Below are positions 1 to 11,740 of a DNA stretch of 64,000 nucleotides, piece by piece. How positions within the stretch are numbered: position 1 is the first letter of the stretch; every line of letters begins with the position of its first letter. The stretch is from Platerodrilus igneus (lineage: Eukaryota > Arthropoda > Insecta > Coleoptera > Lycidae): positions 3,579,001-3,643,000 of the forward strand of contig JARFIW010000999.1 of the NCBI GenBank assembly GCA_036346225.1, given 5' to 3'. Position numbers and translations under genes: made by a program. A model generated the notes under the pieces. That model saw nothing but the letters and a program-made list of their open reading frames with translations. It searched no databases and had not been told where the DNA came from.

Positions 1-735
1 GATATTTAGTAGTGTGTATATGACCCCTGCAGGAGGCTCGAAAAGCTGGAGATACGTAAAGAGGAACGAACGTTATGGAATCAAGGATTCTTTGAGAGTG
101 GGGGGCAGTGAGTTGGAACAAGGAGTCAACGCCATTGCGGACAATGGGAATTATTATATTATTGAGGATTAATTTTCTTGTGGTCTGAGTAAGGTAAGTA
201 AGTGGATTTTGGAAAGGAATGCTGTATGTTGTACAGGATCTGCTAGGTTTTGAAATGGATTTTCAAAGCTAGACGTCCATTTTAAGGTGGGTTTGAATGT
301 AGATTTCAAGATAGAATACAGAATCTAAACAGGTATGAGATGTTCCTAGGATATGAATTATTGGACTACGGCGGGGGTGGAGAAAGCCTCTGAGGAGTAG
401 TATTTTGAATTTGGTCAGGATATAGGTTGTTTGTTAAGAAGGGGCCAGGATTTAATACATTGTATCAAGATATTGGCTTACATGTAATTTTTCAATGCTC
501 CACCCGAAGGTACTACATTAGCCAGGAAGCGAGTTCTTCTACTTGGAAAATTTGGAATTTTGCCGAACCCTTACTGTTCCATGTAAGGTAGGGATCTTTA
601 ACGTGCGTGACAACACTCACACACGGGACCTCTATTTTACCTATCATCCGAATGACGATGTATTTTTGTAAAAAATGCTCGCCTAACATTTTTCAAGCGG
701 ACAGTGTCGGAATATTAAGATATTGGCTGTGGTTT

Positions 736-1305
736 CTAATCAATTTGAAAGTTTCCATAAACAAGGAAGGTGCGGTCATCGGCGTAGGGGAAGGTGTCTG
801 TGTTAGGTATGTTGAGGTATGGAGTGGATTAATGGATATGATTCACACAATCTGTGACAAAATGGACCATTAGGGACAGCTTTGGAGTACGGATGTTGTT
901 ACTGAAAAATAATTGGTGTAGCGTTTCTGTAAAGAATGATAAGTAGAATTGTACGATATTAAAAATATTGGAAGGAAATTGTGATCTGTTGGGCCACCAA
1001 AGGAGACTAAATTGGGAGAGGAAGGCTAGAACGTAATATGGTTGGAAGATTTGACTTTGGTGATTAAAGAGTAGATATGAGGCTTGCTCTGCACTGTGAC
1101 CTTGACGATCTCCGCGTTGGTTTCTGGATACAGCAAAGTTGATTTCAATGTGGATGTGAATTTTCTGGAATATAAGTTCTTTAACGGTTGGGTTAAGCGC
1201 AATATTTCGGTAGGGAGATGGATCTTTGGGCAGTTTGATAGGTTTCATAATCACTGTGATATCTGCTTGTTTTAGAATGTTGGGGAAGGACCAGATGTGA
1301 AACAT
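736..1305 (-). pseudogene. Reverse transcriptase fragment of the Jockey/R1-type LINE
   Basis: This would encode the fingers and palm of a LINE reverse transcriptase, which copies element RNA at a nicked target. Near the start it reads FPNILKQADITVIMKP and then DPSPYRNIAL, matching the family block in which the protein goes from 'fP..wk.A.v..i.Kp' to 'p.sYRPIsLl'. QRGDRQGHSAEQ corresponds to the 'Q.GFR.GhST' block. The frame meets a TAA at 829-831 and then reads FPYADDRTFLVYG in the same frame, with the catalytic YADD at 775-786. It closes at a TAG at 736-738. Many substitutions in conserved positions show a long-dead copy. Confidence 0.6.
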
Positions 1306-1691
1306 TTCCGGAACAGTATGGGCAGTGGATCGGATTACTGGGCATGATGTTTGGGTAATGGTGTTGGATAATTGGTCTGGGCTGGGTGATTTTCTAAGAT
1401 TTAAGTTAGAAAAATTATGTCGAGGTAGTTAATATCAAGGAAATCATCACCAGAAGTGGTTGGAGGGGTTGTGCAGTTGTTGATTATTTGCTGTTGTTAG
1501 TAGGTGAGTACGTGGGATGATATACGAGTGATAACTGTGTTTAGAAGTAGGGATAATGTGTTTTGGATGGAGGGTCTTTTAGAATAGTACGGATAACTTG
1601 ACTGCTTGCTGGGCGAAATTTAACTAAACTGCGGTATGATCTTCATAGATCGGTGTTAGATTCGTCGATTATCTTTTGAATGTGATATTCT

Positions 1692-1949
1692 TTACCTTGT
1701 TGATAATCCATTATAAATTTCGCTGTCTTCTATGGTTGTTAACGATTTTATCTGTTGCTCATTTACGTCATGTTTTCGTCTTAAGCGTGGTATTCTATGG
1801 CGTAAGTTGTTTTTTACTTCTTGCAGCAGTGGATTCCGCCAGGGCAAAGTTCGTGTTACGTTGTAGTCTTTGGTATTGTTGTAATTGCAGCACGGTGGAT
1901 GAATTGGATGAGACTTAGTGAAATGGTATCCAGATCTTGATTGGAGCAA
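1692..1949 (-). pseudogene. LINE endonuclease-RT linker remnant
   Basis: An 85-residue open stretch lies between the endonuclease and RT blocks of the same decayed LINE. Its middle (W-x-NPLLQEVKNNLRHRIPRLRRKHD) resembles the basic linker of Jockey-group ORF2, usually a 'W(N/W)..l...r...RRl' pattern after the endonuclease. The call rests mainly on position and strand. On sequence alone it would be weak. Confidence 0.4.
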
Positions 1950-2169
1950 GAGAATTTTAGAATTTAGTAATGTTTATTTAAAGATTTTAGGACGAGTGAC
2001 CAGTTTGCTTTATCTGTATTGTAGGAAAGGGTTTTTGTGAAATTAACGGCATGGTAGGTTTGATAGGATTTCAAATGTTACAAGATCATGATCGCTGGTT
2101 TGAATAAGGTGAGTAATTGTCCAAGAATTTACTAAATTTTTGGCGGATGGAGTAGCTGAGAATAAATCG

Positions 2170-2790
2170 AAATTGGATTTATGTTGAGAAGATTTTTAGG
2201 GGGTGTTTAGGATTTTTAGGTGGTGTTGCTGTATGAAGCTTTCAAGGAAAGTGTCTAGTTCGTATGTTGTATCATTGTACTCCAGTGTCGAGCTAGCATT
2301 AGTGTCGGCGCAAATGATTGTGTGGGCGTATCCGATAGTTTGTAGCGTATAGGTATAACTGTATGTCTGCGTTGTACTCAAAGTACGTTGAGATAACGTG
2401 GAATGTCCCTGTTTTCAGAGTAGTTGTAGATTTGCTGCGTAGAGAGGGATAGTGACTACAAAGGAGTCGATGTAGGCATTATTGACAATTATGGCAGCAG
2501 TTCGGTTTCGGTCAGTTAGGTTAGTATGTACAAAGGATCTACCCTGGAGGGAAGAAGGTTGAGATTTTGTCATTTACAAGGTACAGCTCTTGGAGGATAG
2601 CTAAGGATATTTAATGTTCTTAAAGAGATAACTGTGAGAGACCAGGCTTTTGAAGATTAGCTAAGAATATTTTATCTTCTTGGAGGACATGGGAAAGTTC
2701 TATAGTTACGGAACAGGAGTGTTGGAGATTGATTTGGATGGTTCGTAAATTAGAGAGTGAGGGATGTTGGTTGACTTGGTCGGGCACAGG
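2170..2790 (-). pseudogene. AP-type endonuclease remnant of the LINE
   Basis: APE-type endonuclease of LINE ORF2, which nicks the insertion target. The amino-terminal strand is readable at about 2640-2760 as RTIQINLQHSCSVTIELSHVL, with the conserved N in 'iNLqhs.aA...l'. Further on, 2196-2381 reads IICADTNASSTLEY followed by LESFIQQHHLKILN. These match the 'iIgGDFNAk...WG' metal-binding block and the 'l..fl....L..lN' helix. The canonical GDFNA has become CADTNA, so the site is damaged. Frameshifts separate the two parts. Confidence 0.55.
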
Positions 2791-3351
2791 GACATAGTTT
2801 GTGATGAGATTAATCGCCACAGTTGGTTTGCAATTTTGAGATTTCTAAGGATTGTTTGTAGACGGGATAGTCGAGACTGCTGACTAGATGATCGTGGGGC
2901 GGCTGAGACGAAGGTAGTTGGAACAAGAAAGTGGTAGGTATTGTAGGTTGGACCCCGATCTTGTTGGATGTTCTTTGATACAATGACTGCATGTAATAGC
3001 AGAATTGCAAATTTTTGAGGAAAACCCTAACCTTTGGCAGTTATAACGACCAATGTAGATGTACGATCTTGAGGTTAAGATTGTGCGTAGACGGAGAGAG
3101 ATGTGAAGGATTATATTGTCTGTATCGAGTTAGGACGACAGATAGCTACGGAAATCCCAGTTCGGCAGGGAGTCCTCAGAAAGCATGTGTTGGAGGGAAT
3201 TCTGGGGTTAAAGGTACAAAAGTAAGCCGTGGATAGGGATCTCTTTATCTATGTCGAAAGTTGTGGCTGGCGGAGTTTAAAGACATGGATGGAAAAAGTT
3301 TTTTGGTTGAAGTTGGATATTATGCCAAAGTCAGATGGTTTGCCAGTGCAG

Positions 3352-3848
3352 TTAGTTATAGCAGTTTTCAATGGAGGAATTTTTTGGATAGAGTCCGGGA
3401 GGGGAAGGACGTATGTTTTGCTTTACAATACTCAGTAATTGAGATGGAGTTGTTTTTGCGGATGTGGATTTTACGGTAATGGTTTTTGGGGTTTTGTAGG
3501 TGGTGCATGTTGGGAAGTAGGGATTGTTGCTGAAACATGGGCATGTATGGGTTGTTAAAGTGGCTGTGGTGGTAGCATAGCTGTATACGTTAGCTATTGT
3601 ATCGTAAAGGTTTTGAAGTTCTTTTAGCCCGGTAGAGTTTAGCTTCAAAAGATGCTGCAGCGATGAGCGCAGTCTTCTACCCGTTGGAGTATATACTGAG
3701 CGCTATTTAGATAAATTTTATTTTCGTCTCTAAAGATACATTTTACTAAATCTTTCTTAATCGCTGTTAAATTCCCTAGGTTTATAGTAGATATGATATC
3801 TCGAGCACGTTTAGTTTTTTGTGTATCAGAAAGGATCAAACTCATAGA
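3352..3848 (-). pseudogene. ORF1 (gag-like) remnant of the LINE
   Basis: Two open stretches directly upstream of the endonuclease in element orientation: 66 residues (3645-3845) and 98 residues (3352-3648), in overlapping frames. The first contains NKIYLNSAQYILQRVEDCAHRC, which looks like the amino-terminal helix of LINE ORF1 proteins ('a..YIL.rve....l'). The second is rich in T, P and C and has no intact CCHC knuckle. An ORF1 identity is inferred from position and this helix. Confidence 0.35.
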
Positions 3849-3850
3849 TG

Positions 3851-4320
3851 ACGAAATATCTCAGATGTGTTCAAGAAAACTTAATAACAATAACATATAA
3901 GTAATATAATTTCGAAATAATTATGTTCCAAACCGCAAGCCGAATTAGAAAAAAAAAGGAGCAGGTATAATTTGTTTATGGTTATACAATGCCATCTGAA
4001 GGATGGGAGAATCTTGACTTATTTCACGATGAACCCTTTGACCACTTCAGATTTAAGGTATTACCTTGAGATAGCAAAAACAAAAGAAAACTATATTTGA
4101 AGTTTAAAGATACTTACCATCCAAAAAAGCGTTTCGTTTGCAAAACTCGAATACGTTTCTATTGTAGAAAGAACACTAAATATGAGGCACACGAGTACTA
4201 GCATAAATCTGAAACAAAAACAAATATTAGTCCGTTAGTAAAGAACATTTTGAATATATTCAAAGCATTTTAAGCGTTTTATTAATTTGAGCTTCCATCT
4301 AAATCTAATTCACACAAGAT
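3851..4320. other. Unassigned AT-rich spacer
   Basis: No coding, RNA or repeat feature that I can support. It separates the decayed LINE from the foldback element. Confidence 0.4.
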
Positions 4321-4415
4321 TATTTTTCTTAGATTTTTTATGCAAAGCCCAAATGATTATTTCAAATAATTGAAAGATGGAAAATATAAGATGTTGGACA
4401 GGACTGTATCTTGGT

Positions 4416-4469
<54 letters not shown>

Positions 4470-4560
4470 TCTAGTCCAAGACCTCACATTTTCCATCTTT
4501 CAATTACTAGCTCGATTTGAAATGATCATTTGGGCATTGCATAAAATCCTAAGTTATTAT
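4321..4560. repeat. Imperfect foldback (inverted repeat) element
   Basis: The left arm (4321-4414) and the reverse complement of the right arm (4471-4560) share the blocks AGATTTTTTATGCAAAGCCC / AGGATTTTATGCAATGCCC, CAAATGATTATTTCAAAT / CAAATGATCATTTCAAAT and ATTGAAAGATGGAAAAT. The arms enclose a short tandem array. Arm length (about 90 bp) and lack of coding fit a MITE or foldback element. No clear target-site duplication is seen. Confidence 0.65.
4416..4469 (+). repeat. 7-bp tandem repeat (CTATGGA)n
   Basis: About 7.5 perfect head-to-tail copies of CTATGGA lie exactly in the loop between the two foldback arms. They are flanked by short complementary sequences, TTGGTC-like on the left and GTCTAGTCCAAG on the right. 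Confidence 0.9.
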
Positions 4561-4569
4561 TTCATCTTA

Positions 4570-4590
4570 TTATATATATATATATATATT
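4570..4590. repeat. Short (TA)n array ending in TTGCTGTGAT
   Basis: About 9 TA units followed directly by TTGCTGTGATAAGG. The same boundary sequence, or its complement, borders other TA arrays in this window (see findings). Confidence 0.85.
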
Positions 4591-5504
4591 GCTGTGATAA
4601 GGGGTTGTTTAAGGGTGTATTTTATAGCAATGGTCGTTTAGTAACCATAAATTATGATAGGAAGCAGAAAACTGCATTTATTTAGTAAACAATTGAGTAA
4701 ATGGGGATAGTTTGTAAATAGTAAGCATTTAACACCCTGTATATAGAGTATAATTAGTTTTAAGCGACGCAAATAAACACATCTTATAACAATAGGACGC
4801 ATAGTTAGCATTCATACATTAGGTGAATAACAAATATATAACACCCGGTATATAGAGCTTTAGTAATTTTAAGTAATGCAAATAACGAAATTTCTCAGTA
4901 AAGAAGCACGCGTATTTAGAAGAATAATAATAAGTGTAATTAAACACGCATTCAAAAGGATTTAAATTAGTTATGATATAATACGGAAACAAGAGATAAA
5001 ACTTAAAAAAGCTTTGTGTAAGTGCGTAGAAACAATTAATATTTTAATAAGCAAATGTAATTAAGGATGCGTAAATAAATAAACATACTTGAAAATTGAA
5101 ATTCAATTTGCATCAGGAATTTTTGTATAATATGGAAAAGCGATTATTTACTCAAAACACCGTATGGTCTGATAACGAGGTATCTATAAGCAAACAACCA
5201 TTACCTGCGAAACGAATTTGTTACATCAGAAAACCACTTCAAGTGTAGGAAATACAAAGACCTCATTGGTTAAGATTAGCGACGGATTTGTAAGCCAAGC
5301 CCACATCCAAAGGGGGATCAGCCCATATATTAACAGCGACAATGATAACGGAGCTCAGTTTTAACTCAACAAGGCCAAGCTGTGTAACTCTGAACCTAAC
5401 AGTCACGCGTAATAATATTTTAATAGTGAACATGTATAGTGCTACAAATACGAAAATTTCTATTGCCGATTAACGTAAGTAGAATTTGGGGAATTTATTT
5501 AAAT
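4591..5504. other. AT-rich spacer with a duplicated ~50-bp block
   Basis: Two diverged direct copies of a block beginning ACACCC(T/G)GTATATAGAG lie at 4732-4782 and 4840-4889, 108 bp apart. They share TTTTAAG and GCAAATAA further in. The 'acaccctgtata' type of sequence is frequent in insect repeats. No coding is seen in the rest. Confidence 0.5.
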
Positions 5505-5990
5505 TAATACGATGATAATAGGGCTTCGAGGCTAATGATAATGATCCAAAAAGGTGACGATAATAAATTCGAGGTGTAATAATATAAAAATCCAGAGGGT
5601 GACGACAATAATTCGCGGCTGATGATAATGAACCAAAGGGGTGCATGATCCTAATTCAAATATAATAAATTCAAGCGAGAGGATAGATAAAATCCAGAGG
5701 GTATGATAATCCTGATTCGAGTAGATAGAATAAATTCAAGTGGATAGACAAAATTTCAAATGGGTGTATAATAATTCCGAATTGGTGGAGAATAATTTCG
5801 AATACGATGTTAATGATCCAAATGGGTGTATAATAATTCGAGGGTGACGACAATAATTCAAGTGTACAATAAATCCGAGTGTATGGATAATCTTAGTTGT
5901 TTGATAATATTTCAAATGTGTTGATGACAATAATTCTGAATTGATGTTGGTTGATAATGAAAGCGTCGATAATCTTGGTACAATCAATAA
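5505..5990. repeat. Degenerate short-period minisatellite
   Basis: Reiterated variants of GGGTG(A/T)(C/T)GAYAATAATTCGAG recur with a period of roughly 20-30 bp (for example GAGGGTGACGACAATAATTC at two places). Other copies have GTATAATAATTC or GATAGACAAAATTTC. Spacing is irregular. The open frames on the minus strand here are by-products of this composition. Confidence 0.6.
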
Positions 5991-6049
5991 AGAAGCACGA
6001 AGTAAGCAGAGTAAGTTAGATTTTATTAGTTGTAAGACATTTTTTTCTA

Positions 6050-6420
6050 TTTGAATTTGAATATTGAATTTGCTTAATTAATATAAACTTGTGTAACAGA
6101 GTCAGCAACGAACTTTGCATACGTTAAAAGTACGTAATATAATAAAAGGGGTTTTGAACGTTCCAGGTTTCTTTGGTAAAAAAGTAGTTTTTGGTGACTT
6201 TAGATTGATTGCAAAGCATATGAATTTTGAGATAAATAAGACTTATGATATTGATTGATTGAAGAGTGTATTTTAATGATTTTCAAAACCTGTACATAAT
6301 ATTTCTTTTCATTATATGGAATTAATTAACTTCATTTTGTAATTCAAACAAAGAACGAATCATAAAGGGGTAAAAGAGAGAAAAATTGATCATCGTAACG
6401 TTGTGCACTCTGTGTAGAAT
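6050..6420 (+). repeat. Dispersed repeat Y, copy 1
   Basis: Collinear with 55,660-56,005 on the same strand. Shared blocks include TTTTTGGTGACTTTA, GAACGTTCCAG, TTGATTGAAG, and a near-identical end CATCGTAACGTTGTGCACTC. It has no open frame. The layout (a CAGGT-like site, then a TTGAAGRGTGTATTT block) resembles family X downstream of its promoter, so Y may be a divergent branch of X. That link is inference. Confidence 0.7.
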
Positions 6421-6600
6421 AATAATAAAAGCTAGCCGTGGCAGAATAATAAAATTAGTAGGAGTAGAATTTGATTAGGAAAACACAGAGAGGTAAAGTC
6501 AAGTAAGAAAACGCCATTGAAACCGAGTACGGCGTTATCATATCAAGTATTTATTGGACGGCACAACGACGGGGCTCGATAGTTCCAGTTAATACATAGC

Positions 6601-6613
6601 AATATATATATAT

Positions 6614-6673
<60 letters not shown>
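6601..6673. repeat. (TA)n microsatellite
   Basis: About 36 TA units with one interruption (TAAATA). It is preceded by ACATAGCAATATA, a variant of the CACAGCAA border seen at other TA arrays. Confidence 0.95.
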
Positions 6674-6679
<6 letters not shown>

Positions 6680-9040
6680 GTTTTTTGAGTGTTAAAAGAG
6701 CATTAATAATTCATTTAGTAACTTATTTCGTGATTCAACATGTAAAAACAAGAAATTACAATTTGTGACGCTTTTCAAATCTTTAGTGTAGAAATTAATA
6801 ATCCTACTGTAATATTTTAGGAAGCTAAAAGTTTATTTTCATAATCCTGCAGATGTAAATATTCATAAGGTATAGTGTATATAAGATAGCATTTCAAATT
6901 TTATAGTTATAAACATATTTTAACAGTTCTATTTCAGTATAGAGTATAGCGATATTTTCTAAAAAGCGTTTCTAAAATTTCAAAGCGTTTAATTTACAAG
7001 CAAGATTGGCCGTTAGATTATTTACGAGAAGTTGTCAAAGTGTATTGAAACAGTCTTCCTAGTATTAAATTAAATAAACAAGTGAAACCATCGCAATTTC
7101 TGTGTAGTTTTATTTAGGGAGAAAACGTTGCACAAATAACATGCAAATTTTAGGTAATGTTGGTTATCGCTGTCAATTAAGAATAGATTTATAACCTCGT
7201 TAAAAAGATATGAAGCTTGAATTGGAAAGGATGATTTCGTCAGTTACAACAAAACTTGCAAACAAGGAAATAAACAGGGATTATTAGACAACACTTATAT
7301 AAGTGAAATAGGCGTAAATTGAAAATAATGTTCGTTGACAACGGGGAAGGCAGTAACACGGTTTCCTAACACAAAAAAACATACACACCGTTAGCCGCAG
7401 GAGTAACCGTATTTTACCACGGCTAGACTCTGGTCGGTGAGGGGGAGTAGGAATTTGCACCAAGATACAAATAACCTAAGGTCGACACGGTGAACAAGAG
7501 TCTTGGAGAGCGCCACTTAAATCGGAACTGTACGCCTCCCGCGAAATCAATCTAAGAAATTTCTCACGCAATCTGTAGATGCTTAACGGACATAAATTTC
7601 GACAACAAGGAAATACAAATAACATAATCGTTTACTGACACAGTTATGGTTTCTAATATTCATAGGGTTGAACATAAACATCAACTTTACATCATAACAA
7701 AGTTTAAATGCAAGCGATTGGGTTAATGAAACCAACGTACTTTTCAATATGTAACTTACACTTATTAGAAATTAAATGACTGCAGTATATTTTCATTAGG
7801 TTCACTTTGTATAAATTTAAAATCAGTCGAACGCTGCTCGCGGTGGTATCAACGCTTGTGCGTACGATTATGCAGATAAAAATATCTATCAAACGAATGT
7901 GTACAATAATTCGTTGGTTAAATTAATTCCGACGCACAACTGTTACAAAAATGATATTAAAATAAATTACAATATCAGTTATAATGTGAGATGGCTCTAT
8001 AATGTTATTTGCAGGTGGAAAGCTAGTATGGATACCAGATTAGCGGCACGTACAATCAAAATATAATATGGAAAGATCTTACCAGAACAGGTCCTGAGCG
8101 CGGATATCGTATCTTGCAGGTACGCCTGAGTTTGTTTCAATAAAATACGTACATAATGTACTAGACTGAAATACCAAGCACCTTGAATTTAATACTAACA
8201 GTATCATTAACAGAACTGCAAAACTACAAACTATAAACTGCAAACTGCAAACTACATAGCTGTAAAACTGCACACTGCAACCCGTTTTGCGGTTCCTTTT
8301 CAAAACGGGCTTAAATCATCAGAACAAAACTCGACGTTATCAACGAGTTTTCAAATGTGTGTCTTCGAACTTCTATAAAATTCTCAAAAGAGCAAAGCAA
8401 ATATAAAATTTTCACTAATAATTCGCTCTTAAATAATGGATCATCAATTCCCCAAAATTAAAATAATACGGGCGGAACTACAAATTAGTTCACAATAAGA
8501 TGTACGTTACCAAGCATCGAGGATCAAATTCAGAATAGAACAAATAATCACGACTCGTATTGAAGTGATAAAGATTAGTTTTATGCACGTTATCAACATA
8601 CAAGAATTAAAACTTGAATTTATGAACGAAACTTGATAAATTACAATAAGGAAATAAACCATAGGCGTCGTATTTGGGAACGAAGTATATTTAAAAATTG
8701 GGAAACGCGTTACGTAAAATTGAACCGTAACAGCAGGCGAAGTAAAGGATAGTTGTTTTAGTGTGTATGTTAGAATGAAATGAGGATAACACGTATTATG
8801 AATATAAGGTACTGGAGTGAGTACAAATTGGTGGTTATACAAAATGGAGTGAGTACAAAGCAAAAGAGAAGTGATTTTGGAGTGTAGGTTGGAGTGAGAT
8901 AGATACAACACATGTTGCATTAGGGGCGTACTTTAGACGTTTACTTTGTCAGTTGGGGTGAATCTACAAGAGTGGGATTATTGAAATTCAACAAAAATCT
9001 GTTAGTTAAGCGTGCTTGTTTGTGATGTTCAAGTGATTTT
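6674..9040. other. Unassigned AT-rich stretch
   Basis: No supported gene. Open frames of 60-140 codons here (for example at 8507-8920) show no recognisable motif and look like chance. The right part may be the upstream portion of the family X copy that follows, judging by position relative to the other copies, but I could not align it convincingly. Confidence 0.4.
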
Positions 9041-9229
9041 CAATGAAGTGAATTTCGGTTAGAAAGGAAATACGGAGAAAGGCCTACGTAAGCTTGGTGT
9101 GGGGGCAATTTCTAGAATTCCGGTGGCGGTTGTTGTTTGTGTACGTTAGTAAGAGTGTTTTAAGAATTGAATGTTTGTATTGTAGAAAGTTTGAAGAATT
9201 CTAACATGCTTTGAAGAGGGAAGAATGAT

Positions 9230-9264
9230 ATATAAACAACAAGAGATGGTTGCGAAGCTCTCTT
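9230..9264 (+). promoter_or_regulatory. Core promoter of X1 (TATA + CTCTCTT)
   Basis: ATATAAAC at 9230 is followed 27 bp later by GCTCTCTT at 9257. The same spacing occurs in three other copies, which supports a real TATA/initiator pair. Confidence 0.55.
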
Positions 9265-10257
9265 AGTCTCTGAGTTCGAATAGCGTAAAGCTTTCTCTTA
9301 ATCTACAACCAGCTGATGGCTTCAAGAGTAAAATACTTTAACGAGTTGAATAAAAAAGTACTCTACGTAAGTAAAGATTGGTTTAATTTTAATTTGCACT
9401 AAGTGTACAAAAGCATACAAATGGAAATTGAGTAGATGTCAGTGGTTGGTCAATTTGGTTGTGTATCAACAGTCAATGGTATTAGTAGCAAAGCTTGGGG
9501 AATTTGGATGCATCTTCAATGTGGTAGATGAGTTGATTTCACGGTCAAATGGTTGCAGCTGGCAGTTATGGTTATTGCAAGTGAGGTTGGTGTGTTCCTG
9601 TATGCCTCAGGCTCTGTAGGAATGATAGCAGGCCGTATGCAAAGATAGTATTCAGGTAACTGTTGCTTTTTATTGCCTATGTATATAAACTGGTGTAATG
9701 ACTTTGTGCATTGTGTGTATAAATTATGAACAAAAAGGACAAACTTGGAAAGAGTTATAGATTGAACTTTTTCTATTGTATTATTTTACTGTATTTTTAT
9801 GTGTGAATTTATGTTAAATAAAAGGGGATTTAGGATAGTAGTAATATTTGTTTTGTTTGTGCACAGTAAAGGGACTTTTTGCTGTTTGATGTGCGAAAAG
9901 TAGCTTTTACTGGGAGCTCTTATTAAACCAAGGTTAATGTAAAACATGTGGTAAAGCCCTGTTACTTTCTCGGATAATCGATTGGAAATAATTAATCTGG
10001 GGAATTATTGTTTTCGAAATGTATTATTTTTTTATAAGAAAATGTATATAATGTATAAATAATGTGTGAACGAGAAGTTTACTTGTGATTTGACGTGTTT
10101 TTTTTAGTATGTAATAAATGTATGTGATTTACTGTAGTAGCTATTTTTAGTAGTTAGTTGAAATGCAGAAAGTAGCTGAGCAGCCGTGGCAAACTTTATT
10201 GCGAAGCAGAAATTTTTAAGCTTTTTAGGTATAAAAGTCGCGCTGACGTTTGGTAGC

Positions 10258-10430
10258 ATTTTGGCACCCATAAATGAGGGACGTCATCAGAACCAGAGTT
10301 CAAATCAGGGAAGCTTTCGTAGTATTTTGGCGCCCAAATCGTGAGGCTGTAGTAGTAGCATTTTAGGGGGTTTTTAAGTTGTCTTCAACAGACCGCAGCA
10401 CGTAGCATTTTTGCCACCCAGAAAGGGTTT
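10258..10430 (+). repeat. Three reiterated primer-binding-site-like blocks
   Basis: AGCATTTTGGCACCCA (10,254 on), AGTATTTTGGCGCCCA (around 10,324) and AGCATTTTTGCCACCCA (around 10,407) repeat with 66- and 83-bp spacing. Each is followed by a G-rich partner (GAGGGAC, GTGAGGCT, AAAGGG). TTTTGGCGCCCA is the usual start of many insect LTR-retrotransposon primer-binding sites. Confidence 0.5.
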
Positions 10431-10480
10431 TTTTAAGTATTATTGAGTGACGACAATCAAAGGCGTTCACCACATTTTTG

Positions 10481-11740
10481 ACGTATAAAGGTAGGGCTCA
10501 AGTTAGCATTAGAAAATGCGGACTTCGCAGCAATATGTGTTGTTGTTAATAAGGGTTGATCTGGAGCATCTTCCTAAATCGTTCAAAGGTAATTCGTTGC
10601 ATGTGGTGGTGAAACTTTGTTACGTTAATTTTCAACATAATTAATAATAAAGACGCTCTCAAATAAATTCCTTAACTCAAATCCCTTTTTCTTTTATAAC
10701 GAAAATTTATTCTATAAATTACGTAAATAGTCTAAGCCTTGTTTTAGTTATCCCGCAATCTTTTAAATTCTTCAATAACATGCTCTTTACAATAATAAAT
10801 ACGCTTTTTACAAATTTTCAGTTTGAACTCATTTATTTCGAAATGACAAGTTTATGCTACAAGTAAATAGTTATATCCTATTTTTAGGTACCCGCTATCT
10901 TGTTATATCTTACGACCGCCGTATAATGATTTTCTCTATTGTTCCAATGTAACGAATTGTTGAAATGAGGTCGCGCACTATCCGATATAACCCGGGTTTT
11001 CCAGTCTTACCGCGCTTCGATAAGTTAGGATTTGCAGTTCGAATTTGTGTCGTTTGAACCATTGTTAAATTTGATTCTACAGCTTGTACGTCAAAGTGTT
11101 TTGTACATTTTATTCGTCCCCGTATTTTAAAAAGCGATGCACGTTTTACTGTTCAACAGCTAGGAAGTATCTTGCGTGTATTCGCTTTTTTTAGCTGGAA
11201 GCTAAATGGGTTCTTTCTTTATGTATAACAACTGCTTTTGTTTGTAGACCAACTACTTTTGTCCGTGGACCAGCTGCCTTTTGTTTTTGGATCACTGCTG
11301 TAATTTCGATGGCAGGGTGAATGAACCCTGATGACCATGGCGTTGCTATGCTGACTCACCCCAGGCGGTTTGCAAGATACGCATCCCGATGCATAGAGGT
11401 ATGTGACTCGTTTTCTTTTACGTACATCGAGAATCCTTATTTATCAGCGGTTGATGTTGTGAAACCAGTTCACCACCCATGTTTAGAAGCTTGCTTCGCT
11501 AATGCTACTGGTTATCTTTTTTAATTCTTACCACACCTTGGTCTACATTTAATAGTTTAATTTACTATTGAGAAAACCTACATTGAATACTTTAATTTAA
11601 CACACTTGTTATTGAGAAAATCTAAGCATGACTTTTTTCCAATAAGTTTTATTACATGTTAGCTACGAAATGCGCACTTCGTGTATCCATTATAAAATTT
11701 GTCCTTTACAATATAACTTAAATTTAATACTTTTCTGTGT
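10481..11740. other. Unassigned spacer with a short ~31-bp triple repeat
   Basis: Around 11,225-11,300 three imperfect units built on CTTTTGT-TTGTAGACCAACT, CTTTTGTCCGTGGACCAGCT and CTTTTGTTTTTGGATCACTGCT follow each other. A 67-codon open frame at 11,321-11,524 has no recognisable motif. Nothing else can be supported. Confidence 0.4.

Larger units (their letters stand above)
1..3850 (-). mobile_element. Degenerate Jockey/R1-type non-LTR retrotransposon
   Basis: Reading the minus strand from about 3850 downwards, LINE modules follow in the canonical order: an ORF1 remnant (3352-3848), the endonuclease start (around 2740) and middle (around 2200-2380), the endonuclease-RT linker (1692-1949), RT fingers (to 1305) and the RT catalytic YADD (775-786). 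Stops and frameshifts separate all of them, so the copy is old and dead. Below about 730 I can no longer follow the protein. The 3' part may continue past the window edge. The clade is inferred from the endonuclease start (TIQINLQHS type) and from RT wording typical of the Jockey/R1 group. No target-site duplication or tail is visible. Confidence 0.6.
9041..10480 (+). repeat. Dispersed family X, copy X1 (LTR-like)
   Basis: The weakest of four copies (others near 33.5-36.7, 50.0-53.3 and, reversed, 58.8-61 kb). It shares the order of landmarks: a TATA box, GCTCTCTT 27 bp downstream, a TTCAGGTAAC site at about 9650, an AAAAGGACAA block, then primer-binding-site-like motifs from 10,258. No protein is encoded across this order. 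Long LTR plus leader of an unidentified retrotransposon is the best reading. A non-coding repeat with its own promoter is the alternative. Confidence 0.5.

Noticed and set aside
5671..5987. Minus-strand frames with repeated FEIILH/HPFE-like words
   Set aside because: The peptide periodicity just reflects the degenerate minisatellite at 5505-5990.
8507..8920. 137-codon minus-strand frame rich in hydrophobic residues
   Set aside because: No recognisable domain, AT-rich composition and no sign of splicing. Similar frames are expected by chance in DNA of this kind.
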